Shown: one piece after another, positions 12,525 to 24,990 of the stretch
How the letters are laid out: every line of letters starts with the position of its first letter
Position numbering within the stretch: position 1 is the first letter of the stretch
Assembly (NCBI GenBank): GCA_016647705.1
Contig: CM028327.1
Span: forward strand, 41,069,017 to 41,133,016
Direction of reading: 5' to 3'
DNA: 64,000 nt
Source: Eucommia ulmoides
Taxonomy: Eukaryota; Streptophyta; Magnoliopsida; Garryales; Eucommiaceae
The notes under the pieces: model-generated
The model's database searches: none
What the model saw: the letters and a program-made list of their open reading frames with translations, nothing else
What the model was told of the DNA's origin: nothing
Made by a program: the position numbers and the translations under genes

Positions 12525-12829
12525 ATATATCTATATATATAAGAATATCTTTTGTTTTAGTTACACTTTTCTCCCTTAATTTCTTTAAGTCTCTTGATTT
12601 AATCCAAAATCAACATTTTAGATTTCATTAATTGTAATTTCACCCCTAATTAAATATTTGGTATTTATTTTAGTCCAAAAGTTTACAATTCACATTTTGA
12701 AAATCACTAATTGGTTCCAAAGATTTTTAAATCAAATAATTAATAGCGCTAACCACCCTGCTGTTTTTTATTATTATTATGCTCGAATGCGACTCAATTT
12801 GTACGTACAAGAAATATCGAGGTCTTACA
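12216..12829 (-). mobile_element. LTR B1, U3 start, next to polypurine tract
   Basis: Minus strand starts TGTAAGACCTCG at 12,829, just after a polypurine tract AGGGGGAAAAAGT (12,830-12,843), the usual 3' LTR junction of Tekay/Del-type elements. Contains a long (TA)n at 12,479-12,541. Interrupted at 12,215 by the D1 element. Confidence 0.78.
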
Positions 12830-13919
12830 ACTTTTTCCCCCTAAAATAAATTTCGTCCCGAAATTTTTGTCAAGCTACTAATACGACAAAGTCGCATCAC
12901 CAGGTTATGTTCGTCTCACGCGATTCTAGAACAACTGTTTCCTATATAGGATCCCATAATGACAAGTCGTCCAAAATTTATAACCAACAGTTTTCATCAA
13001 ATCATATCTACCCATTGCAACATTTTCATTTGCAGTGGTCAAATTATATTCAACACCCAATAAACATGGTGCACTTGGTCAATTACACCTAACCGGACAA
13101 AGAATCTCATGTTTCTAACTGCTCCCACTGCGCTACTAAAAAAAAATGATCAACAACAATATATATACTTAAAATATCGCGGTAATCTCAGTTGATTGGG
13201 CCTATATTATTTTCAACAATAATTTTTCATAACCAATACTTATCCATTCAACATTTAAACCCACAATACTTGCCACCAATCTCATAAGCACGGATAGCCT
13301 AAAATCATCAATCTCAATGTCGACATCCGATCTCCAATACTCTTATAAAAGTTCTATAAATATTACTATAATCCAATGTTAAATAAAAAAAAAATTTCAT
13401 AATACACCAAAACCATGTAGATACATATCAAAATATAGCAAACGGGTCATCTATAAGAATTCATTTCATGCCTCCACATTTAATCAAGTTCCTGGCAAGA
13501 CCACGTACTTTAATTACGTTTAAACTCTACCTAAGGATAATTCAAATGATCCTTTCCGAATGAAATTTTAATGAATCATTCATGCTAACTCCGCATAATA
13601 TTAGTAGTAAATCAAAACTTCTAGTTGAGTTCTTTTCATCAATTTCATGTCTCAAATAAAAATATAGCCACACCGGTTATCTTCAAAACTCGATAATTTT
13701 ATGTTCTCCTATCACGGTTTAGTCTATTTGACTGAAGTCATGCATCCTTTTTCATAAAACGCTTTATACGATGCCACTTCGATAGCAAAAAAAAATATCT
13801 ATTATTTTAAACAAATTTCATCAGCGCCACATAGTCAGCTTCACTATCAGAAAATTCTAAAACGCAACTCTTCAACATATCTTCCAACATCTGATTCGCA
13901 CTTCTCGACTGGCCATTAA
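12830..13919 (-). pseudogene. integrase C-terminal part of a gypsy pol, decayed
   Basis: Reading leftwards from 13,919, the minus strand encodes NGQSRSANQMLEDMLKSCVL, clearly the integrase DGQSERTIQTLEDMLRAC-type segment. A degraded YNNRY / KWHRIKRFMKKDA stretch follows, with many stops. The region ends at the polypurine tract by 12,830. The upstream part of the same integrase continues at 16,496 beyond the solo LTR D2, in the matching frame. Confidence 0.85.
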
Positions 13920-15471
13920 TGTCACAACCCGTCCCGGACTCCCATCATCCCGAGGCGGGCGTGACTACAGCATGACATCACCAAAAACCAAACAACCTAA
14001 TAAATATGACAATATACACCCACTGTATAATACAAACACTTATTATGGGGGCGCACCCGGCCCGAAGTTTTTTCTAACTAAAAGTATTTATTCCTAAACC
14101 CTCTTAGATTCGCCTCTGACAGCTTCTCTTAATCATCCACAAGACCCCATCACATAGCTCTACCTAGTGCTAGTAGGGGACCAACTCCTAGCCGTTGTAC
14201 CTGCGAGTGTACTGCCTTCTTAGTAAAACATTTCGAAAATGTTAATACTTTCTAAATATTTTCACAATCTAGTATGGATCAAGCATAAGTATATAAGTAA
14301 TGACAATAAAGCAATATAGATAAGTTCCATCTAGTATAAAATCCTACCAATCATCATAATAAATAATATCAAATCAACCAATATATGTGAAACACCACAT
14401 CCTAAGCACCAATCTCAAACACACACCTCCAACACACACACACACTGGCCAGTCCTAGTGATCATTTTAACCTCACGATCGGGAGTTGCAACGGTACCGT
14501 AACATTCATAGGAATGCCTTCCTACGAAATATCCACACCCCTTTTTGGGGAGAAATACAATCCACACCCCTTACGAGGAGAAATATAATCCACACCCCTT
14601 TCGGGGAGAAATATAATCCACACCCTTTTCGGGGAGAAATATAATCCACACCCCTTTCGGGGAGAACAGCCATGACATCGTCAAAATCAAATACAATATC
14701 ATCGAATCGCAACTCAATAAATATCACTTACTCAAAATCGTCAAATCACCACGTCTGCCACTTTTCTCAAACCAGCTTTTAAATTCAAAAATCATATTTT
14801 ATATCTTCTTTTAAAGAAAACGTCCGATTTTATCAATACCACTTTTCCACTATTTATTTTTTATTTTTAGAAAACCAGGCATTTTTAGAAAAATAGATGT
14901 TTCCTATTCTCTTTTTAAAAACGCCGTCTAATTTTACCGAATCCAGCGGAAATTCATTTTCAGCTCCTTTTCGAAAACTATCGAAATTCAGTTTACCACC
15001 TTATTCAAATCGTGCTTGATCCATATCATTTATAAATTCATACAGTTTAAATATTCACATATTTCATCATATATATTAGTAGAAAAATATTTTGGCAAGA
15101 AGACAGTACACTCACCTCAATATCCGTTTGCAAAACTGACACTGACCGCACTTTATCTGGACGCTAGTGCCTCCGAACCTAATAGTGGCAGATTCTAAAT
15201 TAATATCTTATCGAAAATATCCTAATCATGCAATGCGGACCCTATATTCCGAATCGTTACTAATTTTATGTACTACACACTTACAATTAATTAATCGTCA
15301 TGAAATTATTATGATTTTAGGATTTGTAACACTAAATAAAATTTAATTTAACGAGAATTAATAATCGATTGGAGTTTCACCTATTTTCGAAACGTTTGGC
15401 GACCATGAGATGAGTTTTGGATTCTACTGGGGTGGTTTCTGCAATTCTCCCCCCCCCTTTTTTTTTCCTTT

Positions 15472-15506
<35 letters not shown>

Positions 15507-16495
15507 CTTCCTCATTTCCTATTTTTGCTTCCCGGTTTTGTTCACCGTTTGCTGCTTTGGGGTGCCCACCGGCCTGCCACGCACCATCCGTCGGCAAGGC
15601 GGTACCCACCGACGCATATCGTCACAGGCAGCTGACGGCCCACGGCCGTCCACCCGTACATCCACCGACTAACCGAACCGACGAACGCCCTCCGCCGATC
15701 TCTCTCTCTCACCAACTCCGGCCACCCTACTAAATATACACATCCACATACACACAAACACGTTTAAAAATACTCACGCACACCGACAATAACTCAAAAC
15801 AGAGCACGCACGCACGGCCGAACATATTACCGAACACTTACTGGACGACCGGCGACGATCACCCACCACCTGAGCCGAACCACCCTCTCTGTCCCTCCTG
15901 AAAATTGACAACGGCACACCACGAAGCTCCCCGTCGACCACCGAATACCCACGCACACCCACAACCCTGAAACCGGAACACCCTGCCTTTGCCGGAGAAC
16001 CCTCCGATCTTCTCTCTCTCTCTAGATTTCCTCTCTTCTCCTCCTCCGGTTTGCGGTTCCTGTTCCGAGAATTGTTTCTTCGTGATCATTACATCCATAG
16101 GTCGGTATTTATATGCATGTAGCTAGTGGATTAAGCGGTCACCTCCTCCTGCCACGTCGTCGTCCATGCTCTGCTCCGGTCGGTGGCTCTGATCACGTAA
16201 ATATATATTTTGTGTGAAATTACCCTTTCCTCACCTTAACTTCTTAAAAACTTCATTTTAGTTTAGGTCCACTTTTAAGATTTTTTCCTTAAATTGCAGT
16301 TGCACCCCTAAAAGTTTTAAGTTTAAGTTAAATGTCAATTTACCTTTCTAAATTGGGATTTACTGCTTCCATATCTTCAATTTGACCCCTAGACTTTTTA
16401 TTTGAATTTTTAATTGTCCCAATTCCACCCCGAATTTTCACAATTACTCTAAAATACCACTGAGATGACGCACATGCTATAATTGAGGTCTTACA
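13920..16495 (-). mobile_element. LTR D2, solo LTR inside an integrase pseudogene
   Basis: Complete 2,576-bp LTR (minus strand TGTAAGACCTC to GGTTGTGACA) with a perfect 5-bp TSD ATTAA at 13,915-13,919 and 16,496-16,500. Contains the intron-like segment 14,201-15,115, the conserved block 14,455-14,503 and five CACACCCC units. The integrase reading frame continues across it, so this is a precise insertion followed by LTR-LTR recombination. Confidence 0.95.
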
Positions 16496-16885
16496 ATTAA
16501 TCTACAAATAAAACCAGATGCCAACTTCAACTTGACACCCGGAACAGTGAGGAAACCCAACCAGAACGTCAAAATAAATATCATATCCCTGTACTACAGT
16601 TTATCCTATACAACTTTTTCGATAAAGAATTATTACCTGGAATTTACTACCCGACTTCCAATGTTTATACATATCAATTTTTTGACAACGGTAATTATGA
16701 TAGTATCACTAATAATCCAATACTGTATTTCGAGTTCCTCTGCGGACCGTTCATACAACAGCGACTTAATTTGTTTTAATAAAATTATCTTTCAATTACA
16801 ATACGGCGGCAACACTTACAACCAACAATTCAGTTTAAAAAAATGGTCAAACAATTCATTCAAGAACAACTATTAATTAACGAAC
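16496..16885 (-). pseudogene. integrase core remnant, upstream part
   Basis: The minus strand just right of the solo LTR reads FWLGFLTVPGVKLKLASGF, aligning with the FWxSLQKALGTKLxxSTAF part of gypsy integrases that precedes HPQTDGQS. Stops and frameshifts elsewhere. Ends near a poly-A run (16,887-16,902) at the junction with LTR B2. Confidence 0.75.
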
Positions 16886-16902
16886 AAAAAAAAAAAAAAA
16901 AC

Positions 16903-18292
16903 GGGGGATTTACAAAAACCACCCCAGGAAATCCAAAATCTATCTCATGGCCACCAAACGATTCGGAAACAGGTGAAATTTCAACTGATTATTAATTCTC
17001 GTTAAATTAAATTTTATTTAGCGTTGCAATTCTTGTAACCGTAATAATTTCGTAATGGTTAATTTTAATAACGTTTTTCGTTAAGTTTAGTGTAATTTAT
17101 TAAATTAAATTCTAGCGTAAAAAATATTGAAATGGCGATAATAAACATAGAGACCGTTCACATGAATAAATTCGATATCGTAAACTGTAACGGAGTAATA
17201 TTTATTGAATAGTAATATAGAATGCAGGGAATAGGAAAATTATGAAAATTAGGGCTTGCATTGTATGATTAGAGTATTTTAAATAAGATATTAATTTAGG
17301 CTCTGTCGCTATTAGATGTGCAGGCACCGGCGTCCAGATAGAGTGTAATCAGTGGCAGTTTTGCAAAACGGATATCGAGGTGAGTGTATTTTCTTCTTGC
17401 CAAACTATTTATATATATATAAATATGTGTGTAAATGGTTTTACTTGGACTGTATAATTTTATAAATGATATGGATCACGCAGGTTTTGGGTGAGTTGAG
17501 GAAATAGATTTTCGTTAAACTATGGTGGTGTTAAAAAGAAGTTGAAAAATGATTTTCGTTGGTTTTGGTGGCTTTAAAAGAAAGTGGATAATATTTGGTT
17601 TTTCGAAATAAAAATAAAGGGGAAAAATGGTTTCGTTGAAATTAGATGGTTTCAAACAAAGGTGAAAAATATAATTTTCGGATTTAAAAATTAGTTTTGA
17701 GAAAAAGAGGTGGACGTTGGTGTTTTTGACGGTATTGATGAGGTAGTGATTTATATTATGGTCTGTCCGAAGAGTGGTCCGGCAGATGGATATTGTTTTG
17801 TGATTTGATGATGATATTATTGAGTTGACTATACCATAATTTATGTCATGTCCGGAGGGTGGTCCGGCAGATGGTGTTTTATATTATGTCCTGTCCGGAG
17901 GGTGGTCCGGCAGGTGGTGATAGATATTATGTGGTGATTTATATTATGGCCTCCGGAGACGTCCGGTACCATCTACGCAGTTAGGTCCACTAGGAAGACA
18001 TATCCAACGGATGGTTATGATACCGTTACAACTCCCGATCGTGAGGTTAAAACGATCACTATGGCTTAGCCGGTGGGTATGGGATTGAGATGTGTGTTTG
18101 AGTTGTGGTGTTTTATATATATTGGGTGATTTATTATTAATTAAGGTGATTGGTCTTATTTGATATTGGATGGATTTGAATGGAACTTATTTATACTATT
18201 TTACTTTCATTGCTTATATACTGGAGATTTTACCAACTATGTGGTGTTTATATATTTACGCTTGATCCATTTAAATGTGTGTTATTTAGAAT

Positions 18293-18350
<58 letters not shown>

Positions 18351-18708
18351 GTAAAAAATGGTTTTTACTAAGAAGGCAGTACACTCGCAGGTGGAACAAA
18401 TTTAGGAGTCGGTCCCCCTACTGGCACTAGATAGAGTCGTATGATGGAGTCGTATGGGAGTTTCTGAGATGAGCTGTCAGGGGCGAATCTGTGTGAGATT
18501 CTTGGTTGTTATATTTTTATGTGTTGTTATTATAATTCAGGGATGGATGTGTCCCTAATTAGAGAGGATGTATCTGGTGACATTTCGTGATTGTATATTT
18601 ATATATGGCCTTTGTTTTTTTTTTTTTAGATGGTTTGACGTTCGGATGAAGTCATGTCAACGTCCCACTGAGCCTCTAGGTGATGGGTGTCCTGGGTGGG
18701 GTGTGACA
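16903..18708 (+). mobile_element. LTR B2, truncated, inverted relative to B1
   Basis: Near reverse complement of 5,771-7,540, ending on the + strand with GGGGTGTGACA at 18,708. Contains the intron-like segment 17,380-18,390, the conserved block 18,021-18,060, CCGGAGGGTGGTCCGGCAG units and a (TTA)n at 18,295-18,352. Its U3 half is missing. The following bases CTCTG match CTTTG before B1 at four of five positions. Confidence 0.88.
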
Positions 18709-19039
18709 CTCTGCATTCTGACGGCCTAAGCGGTGGTTTCACCGCCTAGGCAGTGAAACTGCAGTGAGTTTAGGCTTGGCTCTGTACTTTGACCGCCGCG
18801 ACGGTGGTTTGGTCGTCGCAGCGGTGGCTACAGGTTCTGAATTTCAGCTTCTTTGCCCTTTTCCACCGTTCTTCCACCGTCTTTGATTTGATGTGATTAT
18901 TTTTTATCCGTTTTCATCCCGTTTCACCTCAAACACCTGATTTATACAAAAACACATAAAAATATATTAAAACGTACTAAACATATTCAAAAACTAACAA
19001 TGTTTGGATTGAAAATAAATATGTAATTTACACCTATCA
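18709..19039 (-). mobile_element. LTR X copy 1, first 331 bp
   Basis: Minus strand starts TGATAGGTGTAAA at 19,039, the same start as the complete copy at 61,154. Carries CGCCTAGGC-type motifs (18,720-18,850) that join in register with those at 5,645-5,765 once the 12.9-kb block is removed. Followed by the TSD ATAGG. Confidence 0.88.
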
Positions 19040-20103
19040 ATAGGCAACGCTGACCACATAACATTTGGACGATAGTAATTTTTTTAATAGTGCAAAAATC
19101 GAGGTGAGTGTACTGTCTTATATGTAAATTTTTAAATTATATTTTCGTACTAAAATGTGAAGAAAAAAGGGGTTTATTAAAATTGATTATTTTATAACGT
19201 TATATGGATCAAGTAAATTTTTGAATATGAAAAGTATTTTTTTTTTAATTATCCGACTATGTCATAGTGTGATCCCGACAGGAGGCATGTCCTGCGGGAT
19301 GTTGTTGGTCCTAACAGGAGAACATGTCCTGTAGGACGATATGTTGTGAACTGACAGAAGGGTAATTCCTGCAGGTGGTTGATATCTTATGTTGTTGTTG
19401 TTGTTGTTGACGATGATGATTATCATCATGATATGATAGTTTTTATCACGTGTTGGCTCCTACCATTGAAGATATTAAATGGCCCTGTTACTGATAACCA
19501 CTTTAGATGACACAGTTGTACAGGTTATGGTACCGTCGTAACTCCCGATCGTGTGGTGAAACGATTATATGGCCTAGTAGAGAAATATGTGTGCAGTATT
19601 TTATTATATATCAGAATTATTTGATTAATTGATTTAAATGCATTATCTTATTGCAATGATAGTTGATGAATGTTATTTCGGCTTAGTGTGTGGTTATATT
19701 TATATTATGTTTGAAAAATGGTATTGGATAATTATGTTTAATCCATAAATTATTTTTATATTATGAAGACAGTACACTGATAAAATATTTTATCTTAGGT
19801 GCCGTAGTTAGAGACAGGTCCACTACTAGCACTAGGTAGAGTCAGAAGGTAGTGTCATTTTTGAAAAATTGTCGAAATAGGTGTGAACTGTGAAAGGTTC
19901 ACTTTTTTTTTTTATGGTTTTGTTATAGATATTTTGGGATATGTGTATTTCAGGGTTTTGAGATTTGTAAATATAATTTTGGAAAGAAAAAAAATCGACA
20001 GTAGTACATGTTTATAGAAATATATTTTTGTTAGATAGTGGGTAATATCAAGTCAACGTCATACCCGACCTTGGGCGTCGAGGCCCCGAGGTAGGGTGTG
20101 ACA
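19040..20103 (+). mobile_element. LTR C1, last part
   Basis: Plus-sense continuation of C1 after the LTR X TSD. Contains the intron-like segment 19,104-19,798, the conserved block 19,527-19,566 and a GGACATGCC/CAGGAG module (19,275-19,375) that replaces the CACACCCC or CCGGAC units of other LTRs. Ends GGTAGGGTGTGACA. Closest relative is 58,364-59,414, in the opposite orientation. Confidence 0.8.
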
Positions 20104-20566
20104 TTATCTTAGTGATGAGTTTGAAACTGGTTAACTTATGAAGATTTATTTGATTATGTTGCCTATGATAGCGATGGTTTTTTAGACTAAGAAGATAATC
20201 CAATTCGACTTGTTGTTATGAGCCTAATGTGTAATTCTTATCTAGTTCAATTTCCAAACCTAGTTATGAATGAGGACAAGCAGGGGTAAGCGCAAGGCAA
20301 TTCAAATAGTTAAATAACCAACAACACGAGATCAAGAACATAAAGAATCCCAATATTTTTCATTGATAAGGAAAAAAAGGGGGTACATGGCTTTTACAAA
20401 AAAAAAAAATACAAAAAAAAAAAAGGACTTTCTTGTTTTCTTGTTCTTCTTGAACCGGGGCTGAAGGGGCTTCATTCTAAAACCAGAGAATCAGGCAAAC
20501 CTAAATCTTCTAAATCTGAGTTGGAAAAGTATAAGGCATGCTCCTCGTACTTGTTCCGTTTGGAGA
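20104..20566. other. unassigned spacer
   Basis: No gene or repeat identified; A-runs at 20,398-20,424. May belong to the Tat-like element to the right. Confidence 0.4.
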
Positions 20567-20932
20567 TCAGATCACAGATTTTGGCCTTCTTTGCTTCATT
20601 CTTTTCCAGAAGTTTGTTTTGTTTGGCTTGACCGTGTCGGAGAAAAGTTTCTGGTAGTTCAAATAGGCAGCCACGTCATGCTTGCTCTGGTCAATTTTCT
20701 TCACCTTCTCTCTAAGCTCGTACAGGCAGGAAACCGCTTGAAAATACGTTGCCTCCATGGCGGAGAAGATGGTAGAAGCCTCCTCTAGGGCACGCAAACG
20801 TGGATGATCCTCCATTGCTGTTTTCGCTATGAACATCAAGGAGCGGAAACGGTCCCCTAACTCCACTTTGTTGCACGTCTCAGATTGAATGACTGCAAAG
20901 GCCAAAGGTCTAGTCCATGAGGTGGATACCAT
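20567..20932 (-). pseudogene. coiled-coil ORF of a Tat-like element (probable remnant)
   Basis: A 121-codon open frame starting MVSTSWTRPLAFAVIQ. It is rich in charged and helical residues (FSAMEATYFQAVSCLYELRE, KVKKIDQSKHDVAAYL) and probably a coiled coil. No catalytic motif. It lies on the same strand as the ORF remnants at 21,434-22,778 and 30,191-31,243. It resembles the extra antisense ORFs between pol and the 3' LTR in Tat-lineage gypsy elements, but this is inferred from context. Confidence 0.45.
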
Positions 20933-21087
20933 GGCAGTTGAAGGTGCAAAACGAAAAAAAAAATGCTCAAGAAATCAAGAATGAAATAAAAAAAAAAATG
21001 TCTAGAGATTGTGAAGAATTGTTAACGCCTAGTTTGGCTTTTAATAGCCAAACAAGTGAAGAGAGAGAATGAGCTGAAGCGTCGAAA

Positions 21088-21425
21088 ATAAAAGCATTAA
21101 ATATGCGAATGACGTGTGCTGACAAAATATGTACGGCAATTATCACAAATTCTCGAAACTTAAAACGGCGGTTACTATTTCAATACAGATTATGATGATA
21201 AAGTATTATCATTACTAAAAATTAATTATAGACGTGGAAAAGAAAAGTTGAAAAAGAAAGCATTAAATGTGCGAGTGACGTGTTCTGCAAAATACGTATG
21301 ACAATTATCACAAATTCTCGAAACTTAAATTGACGGTTACTGTTTCAATACAGATCATGATGATAAAGTATTATCATTACTAAAAATTAATTACAGACGT
21401 GCAAAAGAAAAGTTGAAAAGACGGA
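21088..21425. repeat. 167-bp tandem duplication
   Basis: Two units, with GCATTAAATRTGCGARTGACG starting at 21,093 and 21,260 (R marks positions that differ). Both carry the same AATTATCACAAATTCTCGAAAC and TGATGATAAAGTATTATC stretches. Non-coding. Confidence 0.85.
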
Positions 21426-21433
21426 ATAATAGA

Positions 21434-22778
21434 TCAGGAAATGGCGCTCTGATCGGTGACGTTCGGTTGATTTGACATCAGCACGGCAGCAACATCAGCT
21501 GGTGAGGTCTGGTTCAAGGCAGGTTCTGAGCTCTCCATTGGAATCTCGGCTGCTGATGTGGGTGACGTTTCTTCATCTTCAACGAGCTCTTCCTCGCCAC
21601 CCTCTACATCGCCTCCTTCTGGCTCGTCTTCAAGATCATCCGCTAAGAAAGAAAGGTCTAAGTTAGGGAATTTCTCTGACACTTACCTTTGACAGTAAGA
21701 GAAGCCTACCTTTTGGAGTTTTTTTTACTCACCCTTGAAGTGAATCCAGAGGTTTTCAATATCCTGTTGAGACTTTCTGGTTGTAGCTGCTAGCTCGGCC
21801 ATAAGGCTATCTTTCTCGAATTGCAGTTGCTGGAGAGCGATCTCTTTCTCTTGAAGTACGTTATCTTTTTATTTAGAGGGTGATATCCTTATTCTTTAGA
21901 TCAACATCTTTTTTATTGTTTACCAGGCGAGCTGAGTTGAGTTTTTCGGATAAAATACAGACATCATCCCCCAAAGATAATCATTCTCCTTTCACGGCGC
22001 TGATTTCTGTCCTGAGCTCTCTATTTTTTGAGTAGAAGAGTGTGTTGCCTTTTTGCAAGATTTCCCTTTGCTCGATAACATAACGCAATTCCAGTTCAAA
22101 TCACTCCTGAGAGGATCTGGCCAGTGCGAGGTTCGTAGCTAGACTGAGCTTCTCATTTTCCAAGACCCAGTTATTTTTCTCCAACTTGCTGAATTCGGTC
22201 ATCTGGTGCATCAACTGGGCATCTAGCTCATTTTCATCCTCAGCACAGTTGACCAATGCAGAGGACATGTACATACACTACAACAGTAAAACCAGTGACA
22301 AAAGAATTAACCAAGCAGTCTGAAGAAACTGAAAAACATAATAGAGTTGTGAAAACTACTTGGAAAAGTGCACAGATCACCATTCGGAATATTTCAGGTC
22401 CGTTTCGACCTTCAGTTCTCATTTTGCCTTTATCCCAGGATTGCTCGTACAAAAATTTGATGGCATCATCGAAGATGGCATGACGACTTGGGACAGAGGG
22501 CCTAACCTCATCAATGAGTTGGCGCATTTATTGTTTCGTCATACCCCGCCCATTGGAAGTTCTCTGGCTGGGTGCAGGGGCTGGGGAAGATTGACGATTG
22601 ATAGAAAAAGGCTCAGCAACAGGAATTATTGCTGACCTCAAAGCAGATTCTGGTTCTCTATGCTTTTGCGAGCTGGAAGCTGGAGGGGGTAGAAAAGCGA
22701 CTGAAATTATCCTATGCCTACGCACACTCAGAAGTTGAGAATCATATTCAGATTCAACATTTTATGGGTCAGCGTATT
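21434..22778 (-). pseudogene. 3' half of a split Tat-type antisense ORF
   Basis: Minus-strand segments read, in order: RRHRIISVAFLPPPAS; RQLIDEVRPSVPSRHAIFDD with FLYEQSWDKGKMRTEGRN; a stop-interrupted coiled coil (about 21,720-22,250, QMTEFSKLEKNNWVLENEKL); and an acidic tail FPNLDLSFLADDLEDEPEGG (21,434-21,682). It is continuous with 30,191-31,243 when 22,779-30,190 and one TSD copy are removed: the frame runs PVQH|ADP. Several stops make it non-functional. Such proteins are known as the putative gypsy-type transposon family of plants. The role is unknown. Confidence 0.6.
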
Positions 22779-23037
22779 TGTAAGACCCCAAAAATCTATA
22801 TTTTTGAAAAATATTATTTTATATAAGTTTGATATTTTTGAATTGTTTTGTAAATTTACGGTATAAATAATATTTGATAATTTTTTGGAGTTAAATGTTT
22901 ATTTTAAATTGATTTTAGAAGTTTTGGGACTAATGTGTTATTTTAAATATAATTTTAAGAATTTTGGGATATAATTAATATTTTTATTATCTTAAGGAGA
23001 TATTTGTGGAAATAAATATATAAATATCACTTGTAAT
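22779..23037 (+). mobile_element. left arm of an insertion with inverted LTR-type ends
   Basis: Starts TGTAAGACCCC and is the near reverse complement of 29,930-30,190 over about 255 bp. Flanked on the left by GTATT (22,774-22,778), matching GTGTT after 30,190 with one transition. It reads as the U3 start of an LTR, as does the right arm on the other strand. Confidence 0.85.
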
Positions 23038-24699
23038 AAATCAGCTCATTTACATTCACAGCCGTCCGATGTCTCTGGATATTCGTGACCGTCGGATGTC
23101 TCTAGATATATACAATATATATATACAATATCTTATCCAAGGGCCATCAAATATTTGTAGCCTTAGGATCAATCATCATCAACAGTTGTGATTACATCTT
23201 CCCACTAGCCCTAATCATTTTCAAACCCATTTCAAATTTCAAATCCGTCTCTCTCTCTCCTCTCCCCATGTATTCTCTCACGACCTCCAAACCCATCTCC
23301 CTTTCAACGATCTCCCTAAATTTATGGCAATCGCCGTCGTCGTCGTCGCCATCTCCATCGCCACCGACATATCCTCCATCGCCAGCCTCTGTCTCCATCT
23401 CGCTCGCCATCGACAACCGCTACCACCATCGCAGTAGCCGTCGCCGTCGATTTGGTGAGGTCAACTTGGCCGGATCACGATGGCGATAGCCGGCGGTGGT
23501 CGGATCTGGATGTGATGGCTGGCGCCGGTCGGATCTGGATGGCATTGGTAGGAACTGGACGGCGTATGACGGTGTGCGGCCGGATCTGGACGGCGTACGA
23601 CGGTGGTCGAATCTGGACGATCTCGATTTCTCACCTCCACCACCTCAGTTTCAACTCCACCAACAATCGACCTCTGCTTATTGCCGGACCTGCCGATATA
23701 CAGGTACTCACTTTATCTCCATTGTCACAGCTTCGATTTTGGCTTCCATTTCGGCGACACGTTGAGTTAGCCTCCGAGCCATTGTCCTGAACCGGTTTAG
23801 GCAAACCCCGCTTATTGTTTCTAACCCTAGCTATGGTTTCTTCGTTTGAATCTTCGGTCCCGTGAGCCAAAGTTGCCCTGAACCGGTTAAGGCTCCGTTT
23901 GTAGCCAAAGTTTTTTGTTTTGGGTTTTTTGGAACAAAAACACTAAACAAAGAGCACTTTAAATTCAAAATCATTTCTTTGAATCCTGATACTTTTTTTT
24001 TTTTTTCAACCTCGAAATCTGATAATTGTTTTTATTTTTTCCTTTTGCCAGATCAAGGCAAAAAACACTTTGATGCAAATGGTTGCTGCAGATTGGGTAA
24101 GATCGGTCCCTGTTTCTGTCCTGTTCCTGTTACTGTTTCTGTTATGTTACTGTTGCTATTCCTGTTTCCATTTGTTGATTGTTTCTGTTCCATGTTTATG
24201 TTTCTGTTTATGTTCCCTGTTTCTGTTTCTGTTTTTTGTTAGTAAATGTGAATAATTAAAATGGTGAAATAGCACCGTTCCACCATTGTATTGGGTTTCT
24301 GTTTCCATTTGTTGATTGTTTATGTTCCCTGTTTGTGTTTCTGTTTCTATTCCCTATTTCTGTTTCTGTTTTTTGTTAGTATGTAGATTTTGTTTAGTTT
24401 AAAACCGGAAATGGAAATGAACAGATATTTGAAACTAAGCAAGCTCTTCAATCACAGGGATGGAAATATGAAATGCAGGTGAGAAAGTCGAGTTTTAATC
24501 CTATGGATATGCTTAAGCCCTGTTTGGTTGGTGTTTCTGTTCCCAGATTTTTGTTTCTGTCCTCAACTTTCTGTTATGTTCCCAGATTTTGTTTCTGTTC
24601 TGCTTCTAGCTTTTTATAACAAATTTCTGTTATGTTCCCAGATTTTGGTTCATGTTCCAAATTTTTAGGGAGCAGAGACAGTGCTTGCATCGAGACTTG

Positions 24700-24990
24700 C
24701 CCACTCCACGGATTCGTCTTCTTCTCCGCCTAATTCATACCCTCCCCTCCATAATTGCAGAGCTCTTTCGCCTCCACGGATTCGTCTTCTTCTCCGCCGA
24801 ATTCATACCCTCCCCTCCATAATTGCAGAGCTCCTTCGCCATCACCATCGCCATCGTCGCCCCGATCTGTTGTAGTAGCGTTGCCATCGACTTGGCTGGC
24901 TGTCTTCGCAGAGCTCCTTCGCCATCACCATCGCCATCGTCGCCCCGATCTGTCGCAGTAGCGTTGCCGTTGACTTGGCCGGATCTAGAT
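24700..24990. repeat. overlapping tandem duplications in Helitron-like DNA
   Basis: TTCATACCCTCCCCTCCATA occurs twice (starting near 24,733 and 24,801). GAGCTCCTTCGCCATCACCA with the following CGATCTGT block occurs twice (near 24,827 and 24,908). Encoded frames are Ser/Pro/His-rich and probably meaningless. Confidence 0.8.

Noticed and set aside
16532..16876. 114-codon + strand frame
   Set aside because: Antisense to the integrase remnant; no domain.
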